A stretch of 44,589 nucleotides of DNA from an uncultured Gardnerella sp. (lineage in GTDB: Bacteria > Actinomycetota > Actinomycetes > Actinomycetales > Bifidobacteriaceae). Where the stretch lies: the NCBI GenBank assembly GCA_947292085.1, contig CAMYPN010000003.1, positions 1 to 44,589 of the forward strand. Direction: 5' to 3'. Shown here piece after piece: positions 15,502 through 24,617 of this stretch (the stretch's first letter is position 1; each line of letters starts with the position of its first letter). The notes under the pieces were generated by a model that worked only from the letters and a program-made list of their open reading frames with translations, was not told where the DNA came from and searched no databases. Position numbers and translations under genes: made by a program.

Positions 15502-16569
15502 GTGACTACCAACAAACCGTTCGATGCTGATGTGGTAACAAAGGCGGTAAAAGAAGGTATTACTGCTGTTAAAGCTGCCAAAAGCATGGATGATATAAAG
15601 GCAGTTAAAACTAAGTATGCTGGTGCGCAATCGGTTATGACCCTTGCAAGCAAGGCAATTGGTGACTTGCCGGCAGATAAGAAGAAGGAAGCTGGAAAGG
15701 TTCTTTCACAGTTGCGCGCTGATTTTGGGCGTGCTTTCGCTGAAGCCTCTCAACGAGTAAAAGAAGCTGAGGAAGCTCGTATGCTTGCCGCCGAGACGGT
15801 AGATATGACTCTTCCAGTGAATCGTAAGCCTTTGGGTGCTCGCCATCCTATTGCTCGTATTATTGAAGATTTCGAAGATTTCTTCGTTTCTATGGGTTGG
15901 CAGATTTCTGCAGGTCCTGAAGTTGAAACTGAATGGTTTGATTTTGACGCTTTGAATTTTGGGCCAGATCATCCTGCTCGTCAAATGCAAGATACTTTCT
16001 ATGTTCAAGGTAATCAGGCAAAAGATGCTGCTGGCTTTGTTGGATCCAATATGGTTCTTCGCACACAAACTTCTTCAGATCAGGTGCGTGCGTTAATTGA
16101 ACGTGGTGTTCCTCTTTATATTGCTTCTCCTGGGCGAGTATTCCGTACTGATGAGCTTGATGCAACGCATACCCCAGTTTTCCACCAGTGCGAAGCTTTA
16201 GCTGTTGATAAGCATTTAAGCATGGCTGATTTAAAGGGTGTTCTTGACCGTTTGGCTGTTGCAATGTTTGGTCCTGACGCAAAAAGTCGTTTGCGACCAA
16301 GTTACTTCCCATTCACTGAACCTAGTGCTGAGCTTGATCTGTGGTTCCCAGATAAAAAGGGTGGCCCAGGTTGGATCGAATGGGGCGGATGTGGAATGGT
16401 GAACCCTAATGTTCTTAAGTCTGCTGGACTTGATCCGGATGTTTACACTGGCTTTGCTTTCGGTGTAGGTCTTGAGCGTACTCTTCTGCTCCGTCACGAT
16501 ATTAATGATATGCATGATTTGGTTGAAGGCGATAAGCGCTTCAGTGAACAGTTTGTAATGGGGGAATAG
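15502..16569 (+). CDS. pheS: Phenylalanyl-tRNA synthetase alpha subunit
   Basis: A 355-residue catalytic subunit. It has an N-terminal coiled-coil region (about 1-100) and a class II core with HPIARIIEDFEDFFVSMGW, FDALNFGPDHPAR (motif 1 region), GRVFRTDELDATHTPVFHQ (motif 2), and GFAFGVGLERTLLLRH (motif 3). I chose GTG 15502, preceded by AGGAAGGG (15490-15497), giving MTTNKPFDADVVTKA. A GTG at 15445 in the same frame would add 19 residues without a convincing ribosome binding site. It lies 3 bases upstream of pheT, in one operon. Confidence 0.95.
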   Translation: MTTNKPFDADVVTKAVKEGITAVKAAKSMDDIKAVKTKYAGAQSVMTLASKAIGDLPADKKKEAGKVLSQLRADFGRAFAEASQRVKEAEEARMLAAETVDMTLPVNRKPLGARHPIARIIEDFEDFFVSMGWQISAGPEVETEWFDFDALNFGPDHPARQMQDTFYVQGNQAKDAAGFVGSNMVLRTQTSSDQVRALIERGVPLYIASPGRVFRTDELDATHTPVFHQCEALAVDKHLSMADLKGVLDRLAVAMFGPDAKSRLRPSYFPFTEPSAELDLWFPDKKGGPGWIEWGGCGMVNPNVLKSAGLDPDVYTGFAFGVGLERTLLLRHDINDMHDLVEGDKRFSEQFVMGE

Positions 16570-16572
16570 CTC

Positions 16573-19197
16573 ATGCCAATGGTAGATATTGACTGGCTCA
16601 AAGATCACGTAAATGTGCCAGAAGGTTTAACTTACGATCAGCTTGCTAAGGATTTGGTTCGAGTTGGTCTTGAAGAGGAAGAAATTCACACTTCACAAGT
16701 TACAGGTCCTATTGTTGTTGGATATGTTGTTGATGCTACTCCTGAGCCGCAAAAGAATGGCAAAGTAATCAACTGGTGCCATGTTGATGTTGGCGAAAAG
16801 TACAATGATGTTGACGAAAAGGGCAATAAGGTTCCTCGTGGCATTATTTGTGGCGCTCCAAACATGGCTGCTGGTGAGAAAGTTGTTGTAACACTTCCTG
16901 GTGCTGTTCTTCCTGGAGATTTTAAAATCGAACCTCGTAAAACGTATGGCCACATTTCTAACGGAATGTGTGCTTCTGAGCGTGAGCTAGGTTTAGGAGA
17001 TAGTCATGATGGCATTATTCTTCTTAGACATTATGGTTTTTCTCAAGCAGAATATGAAGAATTGCAGCCTGGTGATGACGCTATAAGCTTGCTTCACTTA
17101 GATAGACCAATTTTGGAGATTAACATTACTCCAGATCGTGGCTACGCTTTCTCGTATAGAGGTGTTGCTAGGGAATATCACAATTCTACCGGTGCTCGTT
17201 TTACTGATCCTGTAACAATACTTAATAAGCAGATTCCTGTTGTTACTGGTATTCCTGCAGGTGAGTCTTCCGATATTGATGTAAGCATTGAAGACGATAA
17301 TCCAATTCATGGTGTTGTAGGATGCGATCGTTATTACGCTCGTGCAGTTCGTAATTTTAATCCTGCTGCGTGCTCCACTAATTGGATGCGTCGCCGTTTG
17401 GTTCGTGCTGGTATGAGAGGTATTTCTCTTGCAGTTGATATTACGAATTATGTGATGCTTGATTTAGGTCAGCCGCTTCACGCATACGATCTTGATAAGA
17501 TTGAAGGTCCTATTGTAGTGCGTAGAGCGCGTGCAGGCGAGCATCTTACTACTTTAGATGGTAAGGATCGTGAACTTAACGTAGAAGATTTAGTTATTTG
17601 CGATTCTCCAAGTGGTAATCATGGTTCTCGAATACTTGGTTTGGCTGGCGTAATGGGAGGCATGTACGGCGAAGTCACTAGCGAAACTAAGAATGTTCTT
17701 ATTGAAGCAGCTCATTTTGATCCGGTTTCTATAGCTCGTACTGCTCGTCGTCATAAGATTCCTTCTGAAGCTTCTCGTCGTTTTGAGCGTGGAGTAGATA
17801 CAGCTCTTCAGCCTGCCGCAGCTCAAATGGCTGCTAATTTCCTCGCTGATTTTGGCTCAGGTGAGCCTTCTGAACATCCAAAAGATGTGAACAACATTTT
17901 GCCTCGCGATGTTATTGTTTTCAAAGCTGATGAGGTTAAGCGTGTTGCAGGTTTGGATGTTGATTTGAATCGCATCAGTGACATTTTGACTGATATTGGT
18001 TGCTCTGTTGCTGGCGGTGGCAACGGCGAGTTTTCGGTTACACCTCCTACTTGGAGGCCTGATTTGAATACTCCATGTGATTTAGTTGAAGAAATTGCTC
18101 GACTTGTAGGTTATGATGAGATTCCTGTAAAAGTTCCTGCAGTTCCTGTAACTGGTCGTACTGGTTTAACTAAAGAACAGTCTACTAGACGAGCAGTTGC
18201 TTACGAATTGGCTGAAATGGGTTTGGTTGAATCCTTAAGCTATCCGTTTGTCGGTGAAGAAGATATCAAAGCTTTCCGCGAGGATGTAAAAGTTATAGAT
18301 CCTATTAGCGTTCGCATTGCAAATCCGCTTGCAGGTGATCGTCCTTGGCTTCGCAGATCTGTTTTGATGACTTTGGCAACTACAGTTCGTAGGAACTTGC
18401 GTCGCGGTCTCACTGACGTTTCCCTCTATGAGCTTGGTCATGTGTATTTTGCTGACCCTAATGCTCCTGCAATTCCAGCTTTGCCTGGGTCTGTACGCCC
18501 GTCTGACGCGCAGCTTAAGGCTTTGGATGATGGTCTTCCGGATCAGCCTCTTCATGTTGCAGCTCTTCTAACTGGTCATGCTGAAGAGTCTGGTTGGTTT
18601 GGAACTCATCGTGATGTTGATTGGAGCGATGCTGTTGAAGCTGTTAACCGTTTAGGTAAGCGAATTGGCGTTGAGTTTGTTCTTCGTCAGCCTGCTTCTA
18701 AAGACGTTCCTTCATCTTGGCATCCTGGCCGTACTGCAATGGTTTATGTACCGGTTGATAATGGCGAAGATGTGAATGTTGGTATTGTTGGAGAGTTGCA
18801 TCCTCAAGTGAATGAGGCTCTTGATTTGCCACAACATTCTGCAGCTTTTGAGCTTGATTTAACTGCTATGTTTAAGTCTATTGATTTGAAACCAGTTCAA
18901 GCTAAACCAATTTCAACTTTCCCACCAGTAAAGCAAGATTTTGCGTTTATTGCTCCTTCTACTCTTGCTGCTCGTGATTTACGAGATGCTATTGTGAAGG
19001 CTTCTGGCGATCTTTGTGAATCTGTCGAACTTTTCGACGTTTATGAAGGCGATCAGCTTGATGAAGGTTTGCGTTCTCTTGCTTACTCTGTTACTTTCCG
19101 TGCTGCTGACAGAACTCTTTCTGGAGATGAAATGGATGCAGTAAGAGAGTCAATTACGAAAGCTGCTGCTGATTTGAACGCAACGTTACGCGTATAA
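16573..19197 (+). CDS. pheT: Phenylalanyl-tRNA synthetase beta subunit
   Basis: An 874-residue subunit of normal actinobacterial length. It has the tRNA-binding EMAP-like domain (about 40-160), the B3/B4 editing domain, the B5 domain and the catalytic-like core (ATTVRRNLRRGLTDVSLYELG). The C-terminal FDX-ACB anticodon-binding domain begins near STFPPVKQDFAFIAP and ends in SLAYSVTFRAADRTLSGDE. The start ATG 16573 follows the pheS stop by 3 bases, with GGGGGA overlapping the pheS end, so the two subunits are translationally coupled. A terminator follows at 19248. Confidence 0.96.
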   Translation: MPMVDIDWLKDHVNVPEGLTYDQLAKDLVRVGLEEEEIHTSQVTGPIVVGYVVDATPEPQKNGKVINWCHVDVGEKYNDVDEKGNKVPRGIICGAPNMAAGEKVVVTLPGAVLPGDFKIEPRKTYGHISNGMCASERELGLGDSHDGIILLRHYGFSQAEYEELQPGDDAISLLHLDRPILEINITPDRGYAFSYRGVAREYHNSTGARFTDPVTILNKQIPVVTGIPAGESSDIDVSIEDDNPIHGVVGCDRYYARAVRNFNPAACSTNWMRRRLVRAGMRGISLAVDITNYVMLDLGQPLHAYDLDKIEGPIVVRRARAGEHLTTLDGKDRELNVEDLVICDSPSGNHGSRILGLAGVMGGMYGEVTSETKNVLIEAAHFDPVSIARTARRHKIPSEASRRFERGVDTALQPAAAQMAANFLADFGSGEPSEHPKDVNNILPRDVIVFKADEVKRVAGLDVDLNRISDILTDIGCSVAGGGNGEFSVTPPTWRPDLNTPCDLVEEIARLVGYDEIPVKVPAVPVTGRTGLTKEQSTRRAVAYELAEMGLVESLSYPFVGEEDIKAFREDVKVIDPISVRIANPLAGDRPWLRRSVLMTLATTVRRNLRRGLTDVSLYELGHVYFADPNAPAIPALPGSVRPSDAQLKALDDGLPDQPLHVAALLTGHAEESGWFGTHRDVDWSDAVEAVNRLGKRIGVEFVLRQPASKDVPSSWHPGRTAMVYVPVDNGEDVNVGIVGELHPQVNEALDLPQHSAAFELDLTAMFKSIDLKPVQAKPISTFPPVKQDFAFIAPSTLAARDLRDAIVKASGDLCESVELFDVYEGDQLDEGLRSLAYSVTFRAADRTLSGDEMDAVRESITKAAADLNATLRV

Positions 19198-19247
19198 ACT
19201 ATTTTAAGTTTTCTTAATTAGTTTTTATGCAGATTGTTTAGCTATTT

Positions 19248-19290
19248 ATGCGACTGTTATGTTTCGCTTTTTGCGAATTCTAGCAGTCGC
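19248..19290 (+). terminator. Terminator after pheT
   Basis: ATGCGACTG (19248-19256) pairs with CAGTCGCAT (19274-19282), enclosing a second stem TTCGC/GCGAA, and is followed by a T-rich tract. Confidence 0.88.
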
Positions 19291-19350
19291 ATTATTTTTT
19301 ATTTATTATTTTTTTTTATTTATTATTTTTTGTATAGTAACTTATTGGGT
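19291..19350. other. AT-only spacer between pheT and argR
   Basis: T-rich DNA with a duplicated TTTATTTATTATTTTT word and no gene. It marks where argCJBDF would be expected in related genomes. Confidence 0.5.
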
Positions 19351-19354
19351 TTTG

Positions 19355-19374
19355 TATGAATATTTATATTTATA
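19355..19374 (+). promoter_or_regulatory. ARG-box-like operator 1
   Basis: The block TATGAATATTTATATTTATA matches the ArgR pattern TGAAT-A/T-rich-ATTCA with two mismatches in the right half. It lies upstream of the argR promoter. Confidence 0.5.
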
Positions 19375-19386
19375 CCCGCGGTAGGG

Positions 19387-19416
19387 TTCTTATTATTATG
19401 CAACACGCCGTATAAT
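19387..19416 (+). promoter_or_regulatory. Probable argR promoter
   Basis: A perfect TATAAT -10 box at 19411-19416 lies 18 bases downstream of a weak -35 (TTCTTA). It lies between the two ARG-box-like sites. Confidence 0.5.
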
Positions 19417-19473
19417 ACTGAACGTACGACGGTTTGTGCAAAATATGTGAGGATTGTATATTCACAAGATGTT

Positions 19474-19493
19474 TATGCGTATATTTATATTCA
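19474..19493 (+). promoter_or_regulatory. ARG-box-like operator 2
   Basis: The block TATGCGTATATTTATATTCA has a perfect right half-site ATTCA and a partial left one. A further inverted TGTGA/TCACA pair lies at 19446-19466. The position, downstream of the -10 box, fits autorepression by ArgR. Confidence 0.5.
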
Positions 19494-19531
19494 GGTTATT
19501 GGGGTATGGCATTGAAAGGTTTTGAATAATT

Positions 19532-20089
19532 ATGATGAATTCTAATAAGAATGGAGTTAATAGCATCAGTGAAGAGGATTCTGATAACTTTACTGCAAAA
19601 CAACAGCGTCCTGTAACTAAAGCTGCTCGATTAAACGCTATTGAGCAAGCACTTATGAACGAAGTTATTACTTCTCAGTCACAGTTAGCTAGGGTATTGG
19701 CTCGGCATGGTTTTGACGTTACCCAAGCTACTTTGAGCCGTGATTTGGATGAAATAAATGCTGTCAAAATCCGTTTAACTGACGGAAGAATTGCGTATGT
19801 TTTAGGTGATGGTACAGGAAACCGTTTTGCTGTAGATACAGTGCGTATCGATCAGCAAGTAGCGCGTGTGCTTTCTGGTCTTATTACTGAAGTTGGGCAT
19901 GCAAATAATATTGTAGTTATTCATACTCCTTCTGGAGCTGCGCAATATGTTGCTAGTGTTATAGATCGCCAGCCTTTAAGGGGAATTTTAGGATCTGTTG
20001 CTGGCGACGATACAGTAATTATGGTTTGTGTATCTAATGAGGAAGCAGAAAATAGAGCAGATTGGCTTCTTTCTGTAGTTTCGCGATAA
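19532..20089 (+). CDS. argR: Arginine repressor
   Basis: A 185-residue regulator. The N-terminal winged helix is visible as SQSQLARVLARHGFDVTQATLSRDLDEINAVK. The C-terminal domain contains the arginine-binding and trimerisation segment GHANNIVVIHTPSGAAQYVASVIDR and GSVAGDDTVIMVC. The first 30 or so residues form an unusual polar tail. ATG 19532 has GAAAGG 12 bases upstream, which is long; ATG 19535 is equally possible. ARG-box-like sites upstream suggest autoregulation. In related actinobacteria argR follows argF; here it follows pheT directly. Confidence 0.94.
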   Translation: MMNSNKNGVNSISEEDSDNFTAKQQRPVTKAARLNAIEQALMNEVITSQSQLARVLARHGFDVTQATLSRDLDEINAVKIRLTDGRIAYVLGDGTGNRFAVDTVRIDQQVARVLSGLITEVGHANNIVVIHTPSGAAQYVASVIDRQPLRGILGSVAGDDTVIMVCVSNEEAENRADWLLSVVSR

Positions 20090-20127
20090 TTTGAAGATTT
20101 TAATATAAAATTTTACATATTTATTCA

Positions 20128-20175
20128 ACGGTAGATTTTCGTTATTTCTTGCGTAAATCTACCGTTTTTATTTTT
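20128..20175 (+). terminator. Terminator after argR
   Basis: ACGGTAGATTT (20128-20138) pairs perfectly with AAATCTACCGT (20155-20165), followed by TTTTATTTTT. It separates argR from argGH. Confidence 0.9.
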
Positions 20176-20312
20176 CAAAATATTATTTCTTAGTGTTTTC
20201 AATGCTTTGTAATATTTATTTTTATTTTTTATATTTAATTATATTGATTTTATCCAGGTTGTATAATATGCTCTGTATTGTTTAATTATACATGCGTGGC
20301 TTGGAGGCTGCA

Positions 20313-21527
20313 ATGAATACTAATAAGCGTATTGTTCTGGCGTACTCTGGCGGCTTGGACACATCTGTTGCTATCTCTTACTTGAAAGAGCAAACTGGTA
20401 AGGACGTTGTAGCTGTTTCTCTTAATGTTGGTCAAGGTGGAGAAGCGTTAGATGCTATTAAAAAGCGAGCTATAGCATGCGGAGCAGTTGAGTCTTATGT
20501 TGTTGATGCAAGAGAAGAGTTTGCGAACGACTATTGCATGCTCGCTTTAAAAGCAAATGCAATGTACGAAGACGTTTATCCTCTCGTATCTGCTCTATCT
20601 CGACCATTAATTACTCGCCATTTAGTTAGCGCAGCTCACAAATTTGATGCCGACACGATTGCTCACGGATGTACAGGAAAAGGAAACGATCAAGTTCGTT
20701 TCGAAGTAGCAATTCAATCTCTAGACCCAAATCTAAAAGCTATTAGTCCAATTCGAGACTTGTCTTTGACTAGAGACGTTGAAATAGCATTTGCGAACGA
20801 GCACAATCTGCCAATAGAGCAGACTAAGAAAAGTCCATATTCAATTGATCAAAACGTGTGGGGACGAGCAATAGAAACAGGATTTTTGGAAGACCCATGG
20901 AATGCTCCAACTGAAGAATGCTACTCATACACTGCAAATCCTCTAGAAGCTCAGGATCCTGATGAAGTAACTATTACGTTCGAAAAAGGAATCCCAGTTG
21001 CTATCGATGGCCACGACGTAACTCCATTACAAGCAATTGAAGAAATGAACGCAAGAGCTGGAGCGCAAGGAATTGGTCGAATTGATATTATTGAGGATCG
21101 ACTTGTTGGAATCAAATCTCGTGAATTATACGAAGTGCCTGGTGCACAAGCTTTGATTACTGCACATCAGGAGCTTGAAAACTGCTGTTTGGAACGCGAA
21201 CAGCATCGTTTGAAGCGTGCTCTTGATAAAAAGTGGGCAGAATTCGTATATGACGGCCAATGGTTCTCTCCAGTAGTGCGTTCACTTAACGCGTTTATTA
21301 ATGAGACACAAGAGCATGTTTCAGGTGATATTCGCATGACATTGTACGCAGGAAAAGCTGTTGTTACTGGCAGACGTTCTGACGAATCTTTGTACGATTT
21401 TAATTTAGCAACTTATGATTCTTCAGATACTTTTGATCAGAAAGCTTCTAATGGCTTTATTGAGATCTACGGATTGTCAAGTAAAGTTGCTGCAGCTCGA
21501 GATATGCGCGTTTCAAAAAACAATTAA
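20313..21527 (+). CDS. argG: Argininosuccinate synthase
   Basis: A 404-residue enzyme joining citrulline and aspartate with ATP. Motifs are the pyrophosphatase loop [12 protein letters not shown] at the N-terminus, [14 protein letters not shown], and the citrulline/aspartate-binding [10 protein letters not shown] and [13 protein letters not shown] segments. ATG 20313 is chosen because GGAGG (20303-20307) lies 5 bases upstream; an ATG at 20292 in the same frame lacks one. A TATAAT at 20262-20267 may be the -10 box. argH follows after 12 bases. Citrulline must come from elsewhere, since argF and the ornithine pathway are not here. Confidence 0.96.
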   Translation: MNTNKRIVLAYSGGLDTSVAISYLKEQTGKDVVAVSLNVGQGGEALDAIKKRAIACGAVESYVVDAREEFANDYCMLALKANAMYEDVYPLVSALSRPLITRHLVSAAHKFDADTIAHGCTGKGNDQVRFEVAIQSLDPNLKAISPIRDLSLTRDVEIAFANEHNLPIEQTKKSPYSIDQNVWGRAIETGFLEDPWNAPTEECYSYTANPLEAQDPDEVTITFEKGIPVAIDGHDVTPLQAIEEMNARAGAQGIGRIDIIEDRLVGIKSRELYEVPGAQALITAHQELENCCLEREQHRLKRALDKKWAEFVYDGQWFSPVVRSLNAFINETQEHVSGDIRMTLYAGKAVVTGRRSDESLYDFNLATYDSSDTFDQKASNGFIEIYGLSSKVAAARDMRVSKNN

Positions 21528-21539
21528 AAAGAGGAAAGA

Positions 21540-23027
21540 ATGACTATGCACGATGCAAATACCAACGCAAAAAAACCAATTGCTTTATGGGGTGGGCGTT
21601 TTAAGTCTGGACCGTCAGCAGCACTTTCGGCATTAAGTAAATCAACTCAATTTGATTGGCGATTAGCTGATGACGATATTGCAGGTTCTAGAGCTCACGC
21701 TCACGCATTGCATCGTGCAGGTCTTCTTAGCAAAGAAGAGTATGTTGATTTATCTAAAGCATTAGATGAACTGCAAAAACGTGTCGATTCTAAAGAATTC
21801 GTGCCAATTGAAGAAGATGAGGATGAAGCAACAGCATTAGAGAGGGGACTCCTTGAAATTGCTGGTAACAATTTAGGCGGAAAACTTCGTGCAGGAAGGT
21901 CACGAAACGATCAGATTGCAGCACTTATACGCATGTTCTTGCGTAGACACGCTAGAATTATTGCGAAATTGCTGATTTCTGTTTGTGAAGCGTTAATAAA
22001 ACAGGCAAAGGACGCAAAAGATTCTGTAATGCCTGGACGAACCCATATGCAACATGCTCAACCAATTTTGCTTGCTCATCAGTTAATGGCACACGTTTGG
22101 CCAATACTTCGAGATATTAATAGGCTTACTGATTGGGATCTGCGAGCAAACGAAAGCCCTTACGGAGCTGGAGCACTTGCTGGAAATACGCTTGGACTTG
22201 ATCCGAATACTGTAGCTAGTGAGCTTGGTTTTTCAAAAGTTTGCGCAAATTCTATTGATGCTACTTCAAGTAGGGATATTGTTGCTGAATTTTCGTTTAT
22301 TGCTGCAATGATTGGCGTTGATATTTCGCGCTTGAGTGAAGAAATTATTATTTGGAATACTCAAGAATTTGCTTTCGTGAGATTAGATGATGCGTATTCA
22401 ACTGGCTCTTCGATTATGCCTCAAAAGAAAAATCCAGATATTGCTGAACTCGCAAGAGGTAAATCTGGTAGATTAATTGGCGATTTAACAGGATTAATGG
22501 CAACTTTGAAAGGCCTTCCAACTGCTTATGCAAGAGATTTGCAAGAGGATAAGGAAGCTGTTTTTGATCAAGTTGACACTTTAGAAGTGCTGCTTCCAGC
22601 TTTTGCTGGAATGGTAGACACTATGAAATTTGATCTAAATAGACTTTATGAACAATCTGCTACAGGTTTCGCTCTTGCTACAGATATTGCGGAATGGCTT
22701 GTAAAGCAAGGTGTTCCATTCCGCAATGCTCATACGCTTTCAGGATTGTGCGTAAAGAAAGCAGAAGAAATTGGTGGAGATCTTGCAGATTTAAGCGATG
22801 CTGATTTCGCATCTATTTTAGACGGTTTTATTAGTAAAGATAAGATTGCAAACCTTCGTACAGTGCTTTCAAGTAACGGATCTGTTTCTGCACGATGCGC
22901 GCGAGGAGGAACAGCATTTCCTCGTGTAATTGAGCAAATAAACGAGGCTGAAGCGGAAGTAATTAAATATAACAAATTTGCTACTTCTGTAAGTGACGGA
23001 TCTGCTTATTATTCATGTGCAAAATAA
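21540..23027 (+). CDS. argH: Argininosuccinate lyase
   Basis: A 495-residue fumarase/aspartase-superfamily enzyme that cleaves argininosuccinate to arginine and fumarate. The N-terminal [15 protein letters not shown], the SRNDQIA region, [14 protein letters not shown] motif ([17 protein letters not shown]), and the signature [19 protein letters not shown] with the catalytic serine loop are all present. ATG 21540 has GAGG 5 bases before it and lies 12 bases after argG, so the two form an operon. It is slightly longer than average because of a variable C-terminus (about 20 residues). Confidence 0.96.
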   Translation: MTMHDANTNAKKPIALWGGRFKSGPSAALSALSKSTQFDWRLADDDIAGSRAHAHALHRAGLLSKEEYVDLSKALDELQKRVDSKEFVPIEEDEDEATALERGLLEIAGNNLGGKLRAGRSRNDQIAALIRMFLRRHARIIAKLLISVCEALIKQAKDAKDSVMPGRTHMQHAQPILLAHQLMAHVWPILRDINRLTDWDLRANESPYGAGALAGNTLGLDPNTVASELGFSKVCANSIDATSSRDIVAEFSFIAAMIGVDISRLSEEIIIWNTQEFAFVRLDDAYSTGSSIMPQKKNPDIAELARGKSGRLIGDLTGLMATLKGLPTAYARDLQEDKEAVFDQVDTLEVLLPAFAGMVDTMKFDLNRLYEQSATGFALATDIAEWLVKQGVPFRNAHTLSGLCVKKAEEIGGDLADLSDADFASILDGFISKDKIANLRTVLSSNGSVSARCARGGTAFPRVIEQINEAEAEVIKYNKFATSVSDGSAYYSCAK

Positions 23028-23168
23028 TCTTTATAAGATTACAAATATTGTGTAGCAATTTTGACAACTTAAGTTAATAGTGTCTCCATGTACTGCAAAA
23101 ATTGAAAGGCTTGCGGACGCGCATAGCGCCCGATATTTATCGGTAATTTTTAAAATAAGGAGATACGA

Positions 23169-24488
23169 ATGGCTCAGGTCAGGAATTACAAGGAAGCTGG
23201 TTTTACTTCCTTGTTTGAAGAGCTGAAGTGGCGTGGATTGATTTCGCAATCTACTGACGAGAAGCAGCTTGCTCAAGCACTTGACGGAGAACCATTAACG
23301 TATTATTGTGGCTACGATCCTACTGCTGCTTCATTGCATATTGGTAATCTTGTGCAGCTTATTAATATGCGCCACTTGCAGGCTGCGGGTCATCATCCTA
23401 TTGCTTTGGTTGGCGGTGCTACAGGTTTGATTGGCGATCCTCGTCAAAGTGGTGAGCGTACGCTTAATTCTAAGGATATTGTGGCAGCGTGGGCTGAACG
23501 TTTGCGTAAGCAGATTGGCCGAATTTTGCCTCTTGAAGGTGAAAACCCTGTTCGTTTTGTCAGCAATTACGACTGGGTTTCTAAGATGTCTGCTATTGAC
23601 TTCTTGCGCGACGTTGGTAAAAACTTCCGCGTTGGCACAATGCTTGCTAAAGATATTGTGGCTCGTAGATTAAATTCTGATGAAGGTATTTCTTTCGCCG
23701 AGTTTAGTTATCAAGTTTTGCAAGGAAACGACTTCTTGTACTTGTTTGATAATTACAACGTTACTTTGCAGCTTGGTGGATCTGATCAGTGGGGTAATCT
23801 CACTTCCGGAATGGATTTGATTCGTAAAGTTCGTGGAGCTTCAGTAAACGTATTTACTAGCCCGATTATTACAGATAATCAAGGTCGCAAGTTTGGCAAG
23901 TCTGAAGGCAACGCCATGTGGCTTGATCCTTCTATGCTTAGCCCTTATCGCTTCTACCAGTTCTGGTTTAATCAGCCAGATGATGAGGTTGTTAAATTAC
24001 TTAAAGTGTTCACGTTCTTACCAAAAGATGAAATTGAGCGTTTAGCTCAGCAGATTCAGGAAGATCCTGGAAGCCGTGAAGCTCAGCGTGTTCTCGCTTG
24101 GGAAGTTACAAGTTTCGTTCACGGTGAGGATTTAACTAATCAGGCTATTGAAGCTTCTTCTGCTCTGTTTGGACGTGGTGATATTCATAACATTGACGAA
24201 AAAACTCTTGAGGCTGCTTTAGATGGTGTAAAGATTAAGTCTGAAGATGGTAGCTTAGATTTTGCTAAGGCCAATGTAGGAGATCGTGTGGTTGAAGCTG
24301 CAGTTTCTGCAGGATTGTTCCGCACTATTTCCGAAGCTCGTCGAGCTGTTGAGGCTGGTGGCTTGTATATAAATAATGAGCGTGTTGAAAGTGTTGATGA
24401 AGCTCTTGCTGATGATTATTTCTTGCATAATCGTTTTGCTTTGCTTCGTCGTGGTAAGAAAGCTATTGGTGCTGTAGAACGCGCATAG
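23169..24488 (+). CDS. tyrS: Tyrosyl-tRNA synthetase
   Basis: A 439-residue class I synthetase. The HIGH motif appears as HIGN in [15 protein letters not shown], tyrosine-binding residues are in YQVLQGNDF and GGSDQWGN, and the KMSKS motif is [13 protein letters not shown]-terminal S4 RNA-binding domain ends with [16 protein letters not shown] precedes ATG 23169. It starts a conserved actinobacterial block: tyrS, TPR protein, HAD phosphatase, tlyA, nadK, recN. I see no T-box element in the 140-base leader. Confidence 0.96.
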   Translation: MAQVRNYKEAGFTSLFEELKWRGLISQSTDEKQLAQALDGEPLTYYCGYDPTAASLHIGNLVQLINMRHLQAAGHHPIALVGGATGLIGDPRQSGERTLNSKDIVAAWAERLRKQIGRILPLEGENPVRFVSNYDWVSKMSAIDFLRDVGKNFRVGTMLAKDIVARRLNSDEGISFAEFSYQVLQGNDFLYLFDNYNVTLQLGGSDQWGNLTSGMDLIRKVRGASVNVFTSPIITDNQGRKFGKSEGNAMWLDPSMLSPYRFYQFWFNQPDDEVVKLLKVFTFLPKDEIERLAQQIQEDPGSREAQRVLAWEVTSFVHGEDLTNQAIEASSALFGRGDIHNIDEKTLEAALDGVKIKSEDGSLDFAKANVGDRVVEAAVSAGLFRTISEARRAVEAGGLYINNERVESVDEALADDYFLHNRFALLRRGKKAIGAVERA

Positions 24489-24617
24489 TTTTAATTTAGT
24501 TTGTTCTATAAGTGTTTTGTAATCATTTTTGATGATTTATTAGACGCTATTAATTTTACGAATATAGTAAAAATGCGGTTTTAATATGAATCGCATATGG
24601 ATGAGAGGTATGCCAGA

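Noticed and set aside
19506..19529. Short leader-peptide frame before argR (MALKGFE)
   Set aside because: It contains no arginine codons, lacks a clear ribosome binding site and no attenuator hairpin follows.
23028..23168. T-box leader before tyrS
   Set aside because: No specifier stem or T-box antiterminator motif was found in the 140-base leader.
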